This document shows, in pieces, positions 16,443 through 26,223 of a DNA stretch of 34,403 nt. The translations under genes were made by a program, and so were the position numbers. Under the pieces are notes generated by a model. That model searched no databases and was not told the DNA's origin. It was given only the letters and a program-made list of their open reading frames with translations. The stretch is from Candidatus Parabeggiatoa sp. nov. 2 (GTDB lineage: Bacteria > Pseudomonadota > Gammaproteobacteria > Beggiatoales > Beggiatoaceae): assembly GCA_002085445.1 (NCBI GenBank), contig NBMI01000062.1:1-34403 (forward strand), given 5' to 3'. Numbering within the stretch: position 1 is the first letter of the stretch; each line of letters opens with the position of its first letter.

Positions 16443-17363
16443 ATGTCAAATCAATCGGCGTTAAAAATGATAACTGTCGGCATGATTCTCAGCCTATCAT
16501 CACCAGTTATCGCTTCTTCCTGCGACGAAGCAGCCACCGATTTAAATTACCAAGCCTACGAATCTTACCGCCAAGGCTTCCCAATCAGCCGTTCCAAGCA
16601 TATCTTGGAATACGCATTAACAGTATGCCCAAATCATGCCGTGAGTTACAACAACCTCGCCGAACTCTTTAGCGAGGAAGGCAATTATGCACAAGCGATA
16701 GCACACTATCGCCAAGCATTGCAAATCAACCCGAACTTATCTACCGCCTGGCATGGCTTAGGTGAAACCTATTACAAGCAAAAACAATTTCCGTTGAGTT
16801 TGGAAGCCCATCTTAATGCTTGCCAAACCGACAGAGATTCTCACCAACGAGTGATAGAGTTGTTGAAAGACAACCGCTATGCCGTCACAGAAGCGGGAGA
16901 AATCATCAACAAAGAAAGTTTGTTGCTGTTATATGACAAACAACGGCGACAAAACCTAGATCGCCTTATTGCCGACTGTGGTTTAAGAACCGTCGGTTCA
17001 GCCACGAATAAACATGTTTTTCGCAATTTACAGTTTGATACCGGCAAGGCGACTTTAAAACCAAGAACAGAACGCCAATTGGATGAAATCGCCGCCACCC
17101 TAATAAATTATAGTAGAGTCGTTCATATCCATGGACATACCGACACCCAACGGTTCACCAATAGGAACGTCGCAGAAAGTGCTCGACTCAACTGGAAATT
17201 ATCTCAGGCGCGTGCCAATACCATTGCCCATGCGTTAGATAAACGCGGCGTCTCAATTACCCGGATAAAAACCCATGCCCACGGGTATCATGATCCAGTC
17301 GTCGTGGGCAATCATCCGGCAGCATTAGCGAAAAATCGGCGCGTAGAGATTAAAATGAAGTAA
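16443..17363 (+). CDS. Exported TPR-OmpA domain protein
   Basis: 306 residues from ATG 16443, chosen because GGAGGA lies 4 bases upstream and because it opens a signal peptide (about 1-25, ending VIASS). In-frame codons further upstream fall in the repeat array. Residues about 30-150 contain tetratricopeptide repeats (YNNLAELFSEEGNYAQAIAHYRQALQ continuing into the next unit). From about 195 to the end is an OmpA-like peptidoglycan-binding domain: FRNLQFDTGKATLKP, HGHTDT, the NWKLSQARANTIAHAL helix, and a C-terminal NRRVEIKM. It probably resides in the periplasm, bound to the cell wall, with the TPR part as a docking surface. The tandem array next to its promoter region is unusual. Confidence 0.92.
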   Translation: MSNQSALKMITVGMILSLSSPVIASSCDEAATDLNYQAYESYRQGFPISRSKHILEYALTVCPNHAVSYNNLAELFSEEGNYAQAIAHYRQALQINPNLSTAWHGLGETYYKQKQFPLSLEAHLNACQTDRDSHQRVIELLKDNRYAVTEAGEIINKESLLLLYDKQRRQNLDRLIADCGLRTVGSATNKHVFRNLQFDTGKATLKPRTERQLDEIAATLINYSRVVHIHGHTDTQRFTNRNVAESARLNWKLSQARANTIAHALDKRGVSITRIKTHAHGYHDPVVVGNHPAALAKNRRVEIKMK

Positions 17364-18178
<815 letters not shown>

Positions 18179-18847
18179 ATGACAACTAAGAACTGGAATA
18201 GACTTAAAAAAGGGTTATTGTGGATTCTATCCGCACTAGTGCTGGCGATTATTTCGATCATCATTGAAAAGTCCATAGACAATTGGTGGTATTCAGAACC
18301 GACTCCACCACCGTCTATGCCCACCGTTGAAAACAATAATCGGCCCCCGGTTGAGCCTCCAAAACCATCAGATCAAACCCAGAAACCTCGTAGGGTTTCA
18401 GACTGTAACAACGTCCCATTTGACGATCTCGTCACTCAACTAAAATGCTTAGAGAACCCTCAAGCACCGTTTACGATATCATTATGGTTAGACGAACGCG
18501 GTAAAAAACGCTTTAATCGCTATAAAAAAGTCACATTTGGCTATGAAATCAAAGGGTTAAAACAAGGAACCCCCGTTTATTTCACCTTACTCAATATTTC
18601 ACCAAGCAGCCAATTATCAATGATCCTCAATGAAGTCATTGAAGCTGAAAAAATCTATGGACAATTAACTGAACAACTGAATGTAGTCATAGTAAAACAA
18701 ATCCATTTAGAAGCCGGGCAAGAATACTTCAAAGCAATAGGAACACTCAAACCGATAAATTGGAAAGCCTTTATCAAAGCCGCCACCAACGGAAATCCAC
18801 CGGTAACAATTTGGGGAACCGTAGAACTAACAGTCACAGTGGACTAG
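18179..18847 (+). CDS. Membrane-anchored protein with a DUF4384-like domain
   Basis: 222 residues from ATG 18179, chosen because CGGAG precedes it by 7 bases; upstream in-frame codons lie in repeats. A single membrane segment (about 12-30, GLLWILSALVLAIISIII) is followed by a Pro-rich spacer (SEPTPPPSMP, PPVEPPKPS). From about residue 90 comes a beta-rich domain: ISLWLDERGKKRFNRYKKVTF, VYFTLLNISPSSQLSMILN, HLEAGQEYFKAIGTLKPINWKAF. The pattern of a strand, then 'VYFTLLNI', then 'LEAGQEY' resembles the DUF4384 domain found behind periplasmic or kinase modules. The domain would face the periplasm. Family assignment is from pattern only. Confidence 0.65.
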   Translation: MTTKNWNRLKKGLLWILSALVLAIISIIIEKSIDNWWYSEPTPPPSMPTVENNNRPPVEPPKPSDQTQKPRRVSDCNNVPFDDLVTQLKCLENPQAPFTISLWLDERGKKRFNRYKKVTFGYEIKGLKQGTPVYFTLLNISPSSQLSMILNEVIEAEKIYGQLTEQLNVVIVKQIHLEAGQEYFKAIGTLKPINWKAFIKAATNGNPPVTIWGTVELTVTVD

Positions 18848-18889
18848 TGCTAAACCTGTCAGGTTTTAAAAACCTGTCAAGTTTGGCTC

Positions 18890-18912
18890 AGTAGGCTTTA
18901 GCCTACTTTAGC
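18890..18912. repeat. AGTNSSC-TTTA-GSSNACT palindrome, copy 2
   Basis: AGTAGGCTTTAGCCTACT followed by TTAGC, a perfect hairpin. Confidence 0.85.
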
Positions 18913-19479
18913 TTTTAGACAACTGCTTTAGCTGTTGGCTAAGCGGCGCGATTGAGGGCCATTACTTAATTTGAAAACATCCAAAACGTTTTATGGCCCC
19001 CAAATCAGTCCAAATAACCCTAAAAAAAGAGTTGTCTTTTGGTGGGCAAAAATAGAACGGAGGGAGTCCAAGATTTATCTTGGACATCTGTGATAAACCC
19101 TAGCGAAGCGACTTAATCGTCTTTCAAACTACCCAGACAATAGCCACACTGACACAGTCTCTGAAAAAAAATATTTGCGATTGGTTTTAAATTGTGTTCT
19201 AAGTAAAATTTTAAATTTATATTACTAATACCAATTCTTAATTAAAATTCAGTTTATGGTGTGCCGTTTATGGCATTATTAATTGTGACATTGGAGCCAT
19301 TTATCAAATGGGTTTCAATCCATAATTGCTATAATTATTGTCTATCTCGTTTATCACATTATTGAAAAAGTGGTATCATTATCCGTGGCTTGATAATAAA
19401 CAATAGGAACACTGATTGTAACTGTTGAAAAATAGATATAACTGATTGAATTTTAGTGATTCTATACGGAACGTACATT

Positions 19480-19496
19480 CAACCCCTTCGGGGTTG
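19480..19496 (+). promoter_or_regulatory. CAACCCC-TTCG-GGGTTG hairpin in the operon leader
   Basis: A very stable hairpin with a UUCG tetraloop in the plus-strand RNA, about 120 bases before the jetA-like start. The sequence with its flanks (19476-19499) is an exact inverted match to 31432-31455. It is therefore a dispersed repeat and may not be specific to this operon. Confidence 0.5.
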
Positions 19497-19618
19497 GCAC
19501 CTTGAGAATGTATCAACAAAATCCGTTATAATCATTTACAATAAAACCAATTCACTGAAAAATAGTTGGTTTCACGACTATATTGGACAAATCATCACCA
19601 ACATAATGTTTGAAAACG

Positions 19619-21100
19619 ATGGAAATGCTATCTTGCAAAGAAGTTACCGAAAACCGTGCAACACCACATTTTGTTGACAGTGCCTCACAAAACGAACAAC
19701 TCTGGCGCCGAGCATTCACATTAGCAATTGCTGATCCTTTATACAAATTGTCTCCTGATGCGAGAAGAACACCACTCGATCTGGTTGACTATTTCTCTAT
19801 TGCCATGAAAATAATTGAGCGTGTGCTTAATGGACTTCATTTAGGCTCAATGGAGGGAGGTGTCCGTAGAGAAGTTTTGCAAAATGACATATCAGACTGG
19901 ATTATCACACAAGTTGAGGTATTGTGCCGAGAAGGTTTAGCTGAGTCTGTTCCTAGTCAAGATATGATTGGCAAACAAGCTGACGATTTGATTGATGTGC
20001 TTTTAAACTGTAAAGCAGGCACACCATTTGAAGCACGTATCTTTTCCTACCAAGACAATCTATTTAAAACAGTTAAGTTTCGATTACTTGAAGAATTTGA
20101 TGGAACAGACGGTTATTTTTACCTCCGCCCATCAATTGAATGTGCTAACCTTTATTTCACCGCGTTGAGCCAACCCCTTGAAGATAAACAAGTTGCCATT
20201 CAAGCCGTATTAGATCATCAATTGAAAGCAGGGAAAATAGAAGAGGCAAACAAAACCGCCGATGAACATCGTTCAATCACCTATCAACATCGCAACACCT
20301 TAATGAATTTAATTCGGCAAATACGGATTAATGTGCGGGATATGCAATGGAAAAGCCAAATTCGCCCTCAAATTGAGGAAGCACTCATCAATATTCAAGA
20401 TTTTCGTGATACCGATAATAGAATTCTTGCTTACATTGAAGAAGACTTAGCTGAAAAGCAAGTTGCCAATACCTATCTGCTGATTCAATTAAAAGACAAA
20501 ATTCAGGAATGCTTAGATATTTATCTCAACCTCTATGAAATTGCCAATCGTTTGGATGACGAATTTCTGGATGCTCAAGTGCATCAATGCTTTTTTGATT
20601 CACAATATGAAAAGATGCCCAACCTGACAGAAGAAATACTTTTACCGTTTCTCAAGTTACCATTTAATCACATTGAAAACGTATTGGAGAGTCTTGAACC
20701 CGCTATCATGGGGCCGATAACGCAACCACTGCACGATTTGGTTAGTATTGTGCAAAGTGCGCTTATGCCTCGTAAGGATTCAGATGAACAAACGTTTATT
20801 TATGATGAGGAACACTCAGAAGAATTAAGTATTGAGATTAACGCTAATGTTACCAAGCGTGATGTTGCTGAAGCTGAGGCACTTATCAAGCAAGGGTTAT
20901 CTAAAGGCACTTGCACCTTACACGAATTAATTGAAAGTGTTCCTCCCGACAAGGAAAATGAGGGTATAGTCAGAGCATTAGTTGCGTTAGTACATGCCGC
21001 TTATACCCAAGACAGCGCAACGTTTTATGCGACTAAAATGGAGAAAAGATTTGTTACCCCCTTCTGTTGTGGTGATGATTTGAGGATTACAAAAAGATAA
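19619..21100 (+). CDS. jetA: Probable kleisin subunit of a Wadjet-like SMC complex (JetA-like)
   Basis: 493 residues if translation starts at ATG 19619; TTG 19610 and ATG 19625 are also in frame and no ribosome-binding site decides between them. The protein is acidic and mostly helical, without membrane segments. The N-terminal 200 residues look like winged-helix and helical-bundle modules (LWRRAFTLAIADPLYKL, LLEEFDGTDGYFYLRPS). A long helical middle follows (residues about 200-400), then a C-terminal small domain (DVAEAEALIKQGLSKG, TLHELIESV). That layout, its length and its place as first gene before a small subunit and an SMC gene fit MukF/MksF/JetA kleisins. I rely mainly on context; direct sequence recognition is weak. 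It is separated from the next gene by only a few bases. Confidence 0.65.
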   Translation: MEMLSCKEVTENRATPHFVDSASQNEQLWRRAFTLAIADPLYKLSPDARRTPLDLVDYFSIAMKIIERVLNGLHLGSMEGGVRREVLQNDISDWIITQVEVLCREGLAESVPSQDMIGKQADDLIDVLLNCKAGTPFEARIFSYQDNLFKTVKFRLLEEFDGTDGYFYLRPSIECANLYFTALSQPLEDKQVAIQAVLDHQLKAGKIEEANKTADEHRSITYQHRNTLMNLIRQIRINVRDMQWKSQIRPQIEEALINIQDFRDTDNRILAYIEEDLAEKQVANTYLLIQLKDKIQECLDIYLNLYEIANRLDDEFLDAQVHQCFFDSQYEKMPNLTEEILLPFLKLPFNHIENVLESLEPAIMGPITQPLHDLVSIVQSALMPRKDSDEQTFIYDEEHSEELSIEINANVTKRDVAEAEALIKQGLSKGTCTLHELIESVPPDKENEGIVRALVALVHAAYTQDSATFYATKMEKRFVTPFCCGDDLRITKR

Positions 21101-21109
21101 GGAATGGTG

Positions 21110-21826
21110 ATGTTAAACAAAATAGAAGATGCGGCTTATCTTGTCAGTTGTGGTTTAAAGCCCAAGTTAAATCCACACAATAACACCAGTTACCGCGAGT
21201 GTATAGACGCTTACCAGACTGATGATGAGTATCGAGAAATTGTCAAACAAATAGCAACTGGATTTGGATTGCGCGTGTTAGATGTATCCAAACGGGGTAT
21301 TGTGATGGCAGTGGTAGAAAAACAAAGTCCTTTTTGCCCCAACCTTGCGAATCATATTCATACCCGTTTTGCTGAAGTTGATCAGCGTTTGATGTTTGGT
21401 GCTACCATTCTCACTATTGCGGCTATTTGTTTTCCTAATGACTCAAGTTTTGACTCTGATCGTGCCCGTTATGTCACAGTGACAGATGTCCGTCATCGAC
21501 TCATTCAATTGGCTGACTCTTTTAATGACAAGCGTGATGAGCAAGAGGTGGTGCCGGGATTAACCGACGTTTGGGAAGTCATTAAAGAAAAAGCACAGAT
21601 TGCACGTAATCCTTCTGGAGGACACAAAGTTGGCTCCTTAGCTCGGGTAGTCGAACAAACATTTAAATATCTAGCGGAGCAAAAATTTATCTCCCTGAAA
21701 CCAGATGAAGAAGGTGAAACATACCGTACCCATTCCAAATTTAGTATCTATGTGCGCGAATTTGCCTCCATGCGAGCCTTTGAAGTGATTAAAGAAGCAC
21801 TTGTCAAAACAGAGGACACAATATGA
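21110..21826 (+). CDS. jetB: MukE/JetB-like small subunit of the SMC complex
   Basis: 238 residues. I chose ATG 21110 over ATG 21104 because AAGGA (21099-21103) sits 6 bases before the former and directly touches the latter. The protein is mixed alpha/beta with a likely winged-helix pair: an N-terminal part (AAYLVSCGLK, YREIVKQIATGFGLRVLDVS, GIVMAVVE) and a C-terminal part (LARVVEQTFKYLAEQKFISLKPDEEG). These suit the KITE-type dimer partners (MukE, MksE, JetB) that bind the kleisin. Its stop overlaps the SMC gene start (ATGA at 21823-21826), so the two are translationally coupled, as expected for subunits of one complex. Assignment is from size, position and fold pattern. Confidence 0.65.
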   Translation: MLNKIEDAAYLVSCGLKPKLNPHNNTSYRECIDAYQTDDEYREIVKQIATGFGLRVLDVSKRGIVMAVVEKQSPFCPNLANHIHTRFAEVDQRLMFGATILTIAAICFPNDSSFDSDRARYVTVTDVRHRLIQLADSFNDKRDEQEVVPGLTDVWEVIKEKAQIARNPSGGHKVGSLARVVEQTFKYLAEQKFISLKPDEEGETYRTHSKFSIYVREFASMRAFEVIKEALVKTEDTI

Positions 21827-24800
21827 GTAAATTATTGAATTTATGGTTTTCTCGTGTTGGACACAAAGAAGCCAGATTGCACGGGACTCAAATAAAATTT
21901 TCTGATCCGGAATATAATGATAAACCCGTTGATACCATCATCAGCCTACGCAATGGCGGTGGCAAAAGTTCCATTATTCAATTGCTCTACTCCGTATTCC
22001 AACCCAGCAAGCAAAAATTCGCTCGGGCTGAAGGTAAGGCTCGGAAGTTTGAAGACTATTTCAGACAAGGTGAATTGGGATTTATTGTTACCGAGTGGAC
22101 TATTGAAGGACAACAAGATGGGTTATTTGGAACAGCCACTCAAACCAGAATTATTGGGCAATGTGTTCTGAGAACATCACAACTCAATGACAGTGGTTCG
22201 CCCATTTTGAAACGGTTATTTTTTAGTTTCATCTCCAGCGAAAAACTCTCTGTTCATCATTTACCGTTAGGTTTTAATAACCAGCCTGAAACGAATCTTG
22301 ATGACTTCCGAGTCTGGTTTAATGAACAAGTGAGAAATTCACCGGCATTAGAGCCATTTATCCACGACAAGCAAAAAGATTGGTTAGATTTTCTACGCAA
22401 TCGTGGCTTTATCCCGGAACAATTTCAATTGCTTGCCAAAATGAATGAAAAGGAAGGTAGTGCGGATGACATTTTGGCAATTACCAAGATTGAACAGTTC
22501 CTTGAGCTTGTTCTTACGTCGCTTATCGATCCGAGTAAGGCAAGAAATCTGCCAAGCGTTATTGAGCAACATAAAGAAAAACTGAATAAAGTACCAACGC
22601 TCAAACAAGAAAAAACACTGGTTGAAAAACTACACAATCACTTTGTTGCGCTGCAACAACCCGCTAATGAATACCTTTCTCTGCTTAAACAGAAAAATGA
22701 AAATGCTATAACACGTCAACAAATTGCGGCAAGGGTTATAAAGACTGATATTTCAACACGAAATGCTCAGAATAAGTCTAGGAATGACTTGAATAACCTA
22801 AAAGATCAGCAAAATCGTAACCTGCAACAGATAACGAAAGTATCAGCCGGGATTCGATGGCTGGAATCTGAAAAGCTACGCCTTATCTATGCTAACGAAA
22901 CGGCAACACATCAATCTGCCGTTAAGGATTTCAACGCGCAAAAACGTCAATATGACTTACATCTTGCAGCCCAATACTTGGGGAAATTACGCCAAACAGA
23001 AAATAGATGCACTGTCTTACAAAATGAAATTGAACTCGCCAACGCGCCAGTTGCGGAAATCGCAGCCCACCTTCATACCATTGGTTTAATTTATTATGGG
23101 CTTGTGAATAACAACGCTAAAGCCATAGAGGCGGATTTAATCAAGCAATCTGAAAATCACGCTAAAATCCAGAACGCGAAAGAGGCTACACAACAACAGG
23201 TGGGTAAAACGAAGGAACGTTTTGAAACACTGGAAACAAAATCCAATGAGCTATCCAACTGGTTGAAAAAAGCGGATAACCAATTAAATCAGCTACGAAA
23301 ATTGGAGTACCTCCAAGCTGATGAAACCCCTAGTATGGCAATAGCGCGTATTGATGAACAACTCGCCACAACAGAAGAAACGATTACAGAACTGAAAACC
23401 ACCCAAGAAGAAACCAAGGAGAGCATTTATCAGTTTCGGTTAGAAAAGCAATCTGTTACCGACAAGATGGCTATGCTGGAAAAGGAAGCTGAAAAAGCCT
23501 CCTACATATTACTGGCATACCAAAATGAGTTACAAAGCTTATCTCACCATCAAACGCTATGCGAATTGGTAGAAGCTGACGAAATAAATCCCTATTCCCC
23601 TGACTTAGAAAACAGTCTCAAAAATGCTCAAGAAAAATTGAACCAAGAGTTAAGACAGATTCAAAACCAGCTTGAATTGGCTCACGAAGATGTTGAGGCG
23701 TTATCAGAATCAAATGTTTTACCACCTGGGCGCGATGTTCGTACTGTCTTACAACATCTCAAAGACAAGGGTATCGGTGCCTACAATTACGGTGAATACT
23801 TCACCGAACAAGGCGATATAACGCCAGATACGATAAGAGAAAAGATGAACCGTGATCCGGCACGGTATGGTGGTATTGCCGTTATCAGCCCAGAACATTT
23901 TGAGCGTGTTAAGCAAGAATTTCAAACGCTTAATAATTTGCGCAGCCCGGTACAAATCACGCTCGTCAGTTGCCCAGACACCGTGAATCAGCATGAAGGC
24001 ATGGCGACAGTCATGCCTATGAGCAATGCAACCTTTGACAAAGCGGCGGCAGCTATTGAAAAAGTGCGCTTAGAACGTAACATTGAAAACAACAACACTC
24101 GTTTGTCTGCTATTAAAGAAGAAAACAGCGCTTATGGTGAAATCCTAAGTACACTAAGACAATTTTTGAAAGCGCATCCTGAAGGCTCAGAAGTACGCTA
24201 CCAACAAGCCATTACCGATATCCAACAGCAGATAGCGAGCCAGCGTCAACACTTAGAAAAGCTTGAGCGTGAGATTGGAATACTCAAAGAACGCCAAGAA
24301 AGCATTTCAGCCTCTTTAACAGCAACAGAGGCAAAAGGAAAGGAACTGAACAATTGTCGAAAAGCGGTTGAGAAATATATTAACCGTTATGAGGAACTAC
24401 GCCAAGAAAAAGAACTAGAATTACAACAAGCCAATGCAGAAAAAGCCAACAAAATCAAAAAGATTGAAGAGTTGGAGAACGCAATTACCCAATACAAGAC
24501 TCAGGAGCGGCGGCTTGTTGAAGCGATTGATAAACAAAAAAACGATCTGAGGACTTGCAGAGACGATCTGAACAAGATTGAACACCGCTCGCCTAAAGAA
24601 CGTTCTCTGGTAACACAGTATGAGCATCATACCGAAGAGCAATTGAATAATCTTTATTTTGTCAAAAAAACCTCTTATGACAAGGGAGTAGAAGCCTCTG
24701 GTAAGTTGGTAGGACAATTGGAAGAATTGACTAAGCAGCGAACAGTGGCTCAAAAAGAGTACGATGCCAAACGTGGTTCGTATGGTGAACAGGAGGTTGA

Positions 24801-26223
24801 TAACATCTTATCTCGTCGTGAGCAACCAATAGACGATAGCTTAATCAAGACATTGGATGAAAAAGTTCTCACCGCACGGAATGTTGAAACGTTAGCCAAG
24901 GCTGATAAAAAGAAAGCCAAGCACGAACTTGAACAATTCAGGGCAAAAGGTGTACCTCAAAAACCAGAGGAACTCACTTCTTATGAATCATTAGAAAATT
25001 GTAGTGATACACGTAGCCAATGGGATAAGCAACTTCAGGAAGCGCAACAGACTGAAAAAACGATAAAGGCATCAATTGTCACTACGAAAGCTAAACAGAA
25101 TAAAATCAGCCAAAGTCTCGCTTTGTTGAAGACAGCCGTCAAAGCGGCAAAAGAAGAATTTCCTGATGAATCGCTTTGTGAAACTTACAATCCATTCGAT
25201 TCTGCTGAAGAAGCCGAAAAGAAATGGGGCAATATTGGCAAACTGACTAACCAGCTAGATAAGCAACTCAGTAACGCTAAAGGCAAAGTGAACAGTTTGC
25301 AAAATGCAATCACCAAGATACTCAATGATGACGAGTATAGAGAGGTGGCACCAGTATTACGTTCCCGCCTTTTGGACATGCAGGAAAGTTATTACCAAAA
25401 CGTGGCTGAGAATATCAATGCCTTGACAAATAGAATTGAAGCACTCAACCACTCCCTAGAAAGAGCCGAAAAGGGACGTACTGAACTCGTTGGTTTCTTT
25501 AGAAGCTTAGTAGAGTCACCGATTCGGCAACTGAAAGGGTTAAACACCGCCTCCAAATGTCCTCCAAATTCAGGCATTTGGAAAGCATGGAGTGGTCATC
25601 CTTTTATTGATGTTAAGATAAACCCCAAAGTGCTGAAGGTAGATTATCTCCAGCAGACGTTAGAAGAATACCTGCAACATCTGGTTAACAACACAAAAGG
25701 AATAACAGAAAATCCAGTATTGCTCATCCAGCAGGGTGTTTATAAGGTGCTACACAATAACATTTCTATTCATATATTTAAGCCATCCGACACGCCCACC
25801 TTAGAGCGAACCTCTATTGTCGATGTCGGTAAATTTTCCGGTGGTGAAAAGCTCACTACCGCTATCATGATTTACTGTGGTATTGTACGACTTATAGGTT
25901 TTCAATACAGTGAAAATCAAAACCCATCCAACTTCCTTTTGCTTGATAATCCGCTGGGAAAATGTAACTACATTCCTTTTGTGCAGATGCAACGGGAAAT
26001 GGCAAAGCTAACGAATATCCAATTAATCTATGCCACCGGTATTCAGGAAAAAGAGTCTCTGGGAGAATTTCCCCGTATTGTGACATTACAAAACCAGCAT
26101 AGAGATCAGAAAACGGGTGATCGTTATGTGAAAGAACTACAACCGCCTGACATTGAGACAGTCGAGGCTCAGTTTAAAGAACCTCTTGATTCAGAAAATG
26201 AAACTTCCGAAGGCAGCCATTGA
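21823..26223 (+). CDS. jetC: SMC-family ATPase of a Wadjet-like system (JetC/MukB-like)
   Basis: 1466 residues. The N-terminal ATPase half contains Walker A NGGGKSS (44-50) after a strand TIISLR. Long coiled coils (about 260-630 and 760-1200) flank a globular hinge candidate starting near residue 634 (PPGRDVRTVLQ, then GGIAVISPEHFERV and ITLVSCPDTV). The C-terminal half has the ABC signature KFSGGEKLTT (1337-1346) and Walker B NFLLLDNPLGK (1370-1380). This is the layout of SMC, MukB, MksB and JetC motors that extrude DNA loops. Walker B Asp1375 is followed by Asn1376 where most SMC ATPases have the catalytic Glu. GAGGA precedes the ATG. The gene overlaps jetB by 4 and the nuclease gene by 26 bases. 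It is larger than the roughly 1100 residues I recall for type I JetC. Confidence 0.88.
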   Translation: MSKLLNLWFSRVGHKEARLHGTQIKFSDPEYNDKPVDTIISLRNGGGKSSIIQLLYSVFQPSKQKFARAEGKARKFEDYFRQGELGFIVTEWTIEGQQDGLFGTATQTRIIGQCVLRTSQLNDSGSPILKRLFFSFISSEKLSVHHLPLGFNNQPETNLDDFRVWFNEQVRNSPALEPFIHDKQKDWLDFLRNRGFIPEQFQLLAKMNEKEGSADDILAITKIEQFLELVLTSLIDPSKARNLPSVIEQHKEKLNKVPTLKQEKTLVEKLHNHFVALQQPANEYLSLLKQKNENAITRQQIAARVIKTDISTRNAQNKSRNDLNNLKDQQNRNLQQITKVSAGIRWLESEKLRLIYANETATHQSAVKDFNAQKRQYDLHLAAQYLGKLRQTENRCTVLQNEIELANAPVAEIAAHLHTIGLIYYGLVNNNAKAIEADLIKQSENHAKIQNAKEATQQQVGKTKERFETLETKSNELSNWLKKADNQLNQLRKLEYLQADETPSMAIARIDEQLATTEETITELKTTQEETKESIYQFRLEKQSVTDKMAMLEKEAEKASYILLAYQNELQSLSHHQTLCELVEADEINPYSPDLENSLKNAQEKLNQELRQIQNQLELAHEDVEALSESNVLPPGRDVRTVLQHLKDKGIGAYNYGEYFTEQGDITPDTIREKMNRDPARYGGIAVISPEHFERVKQEFQTLNNLRSPVQITLVSCPDTVNQHEGMATVMPMSNATFDKAAAAIEKVRLERNIENNNTRLSAIKEENSAYGEILSTLRQFLKAHPEGSEVRYQQAITDIQQQIASQRQHLEKLEREIGILKERQESISASLTATEAKGKELNNCRKAVEKYINRYEELRQEKELELQQANAEKANKIKKIEELENAITQYKTQERRLVEAIDKQKNDLRTCRDDLNKIEHRSPKERSLVTQYEHHTEEQLNNLYFVKKTSYDKGVEASGKLVGQLEELTKQRTVAQKEYDAKRGSYGEQEVDNILSRREQPIDDSLIKTLDEKVLTARNVETLAKADKKKAKHELEQFRAKGVPQKPEELTSYESLENCSDTRSQWDKQLQEAQQTEKTIKASIVTTKAKQNKISQSLALLKTAVKAAKEEFPDESLCETYNPFDSAEEAEKKWGNIGKLTNQLDKQLSNAKGKVNSLQNAITKILNDDEYREVAPVLRSRLLDMQESYYQNVAENINALTNRIEALNHSLERAEKGRTELVGFFRSLVESPIRQLKGLNTASKCPPNSGIWKAWSGHPFIDVKINPKVLKVDYLQQTLEEYLQHLVNNTKGITENPVLLIQQGVYKVLHNNISIHIFKPSDTPTLERTSIVDVGKFSGGEKLTTAIMIYCGIVRLIGFQYSENQNPSNFLLLDNPLGKCNYIPFVQMQREMAKLTNIQLIYATGIQEKESLGEFPRIVTLQNQHRDQKTGDRYVKELQPPDIETVEAQFKEPLDSENETSEGSH

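Larger units (their letters stand above)
18848..19618. other. Intergenic region upstream of the SMC defence operon
   Basis: No gene seen. The first 240 bases hold repeats: AACCTGTCA copies, the AGT...ACT palindrome 18890-18912, a GAGGGCCATAA element 18953-19001, and a GGAGTCCAAG copy near 19060. From about 19140 to 19475 the sequence is AT-rich and mostly unique. It has a TATAAT at 19330-19335 but no good -35 at the right distance, so I do not call a promoter firmly. The hairpin 19480-19496 lies in the probable leader, about 120 bases before the first gene. Confidence 0.7.

Noticed and set aside
19311..19321. GGTTTCAATCC, similar to the end of some CRISPR repeats, ahead of the SMC operon
   Set aside because: A single occurrence with no second copy nearby.
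19605..19677. Alternative ATG at 19605 in front of the jetA-like gene
   Set aside because: It is in a different frame and stops after 24 codons.
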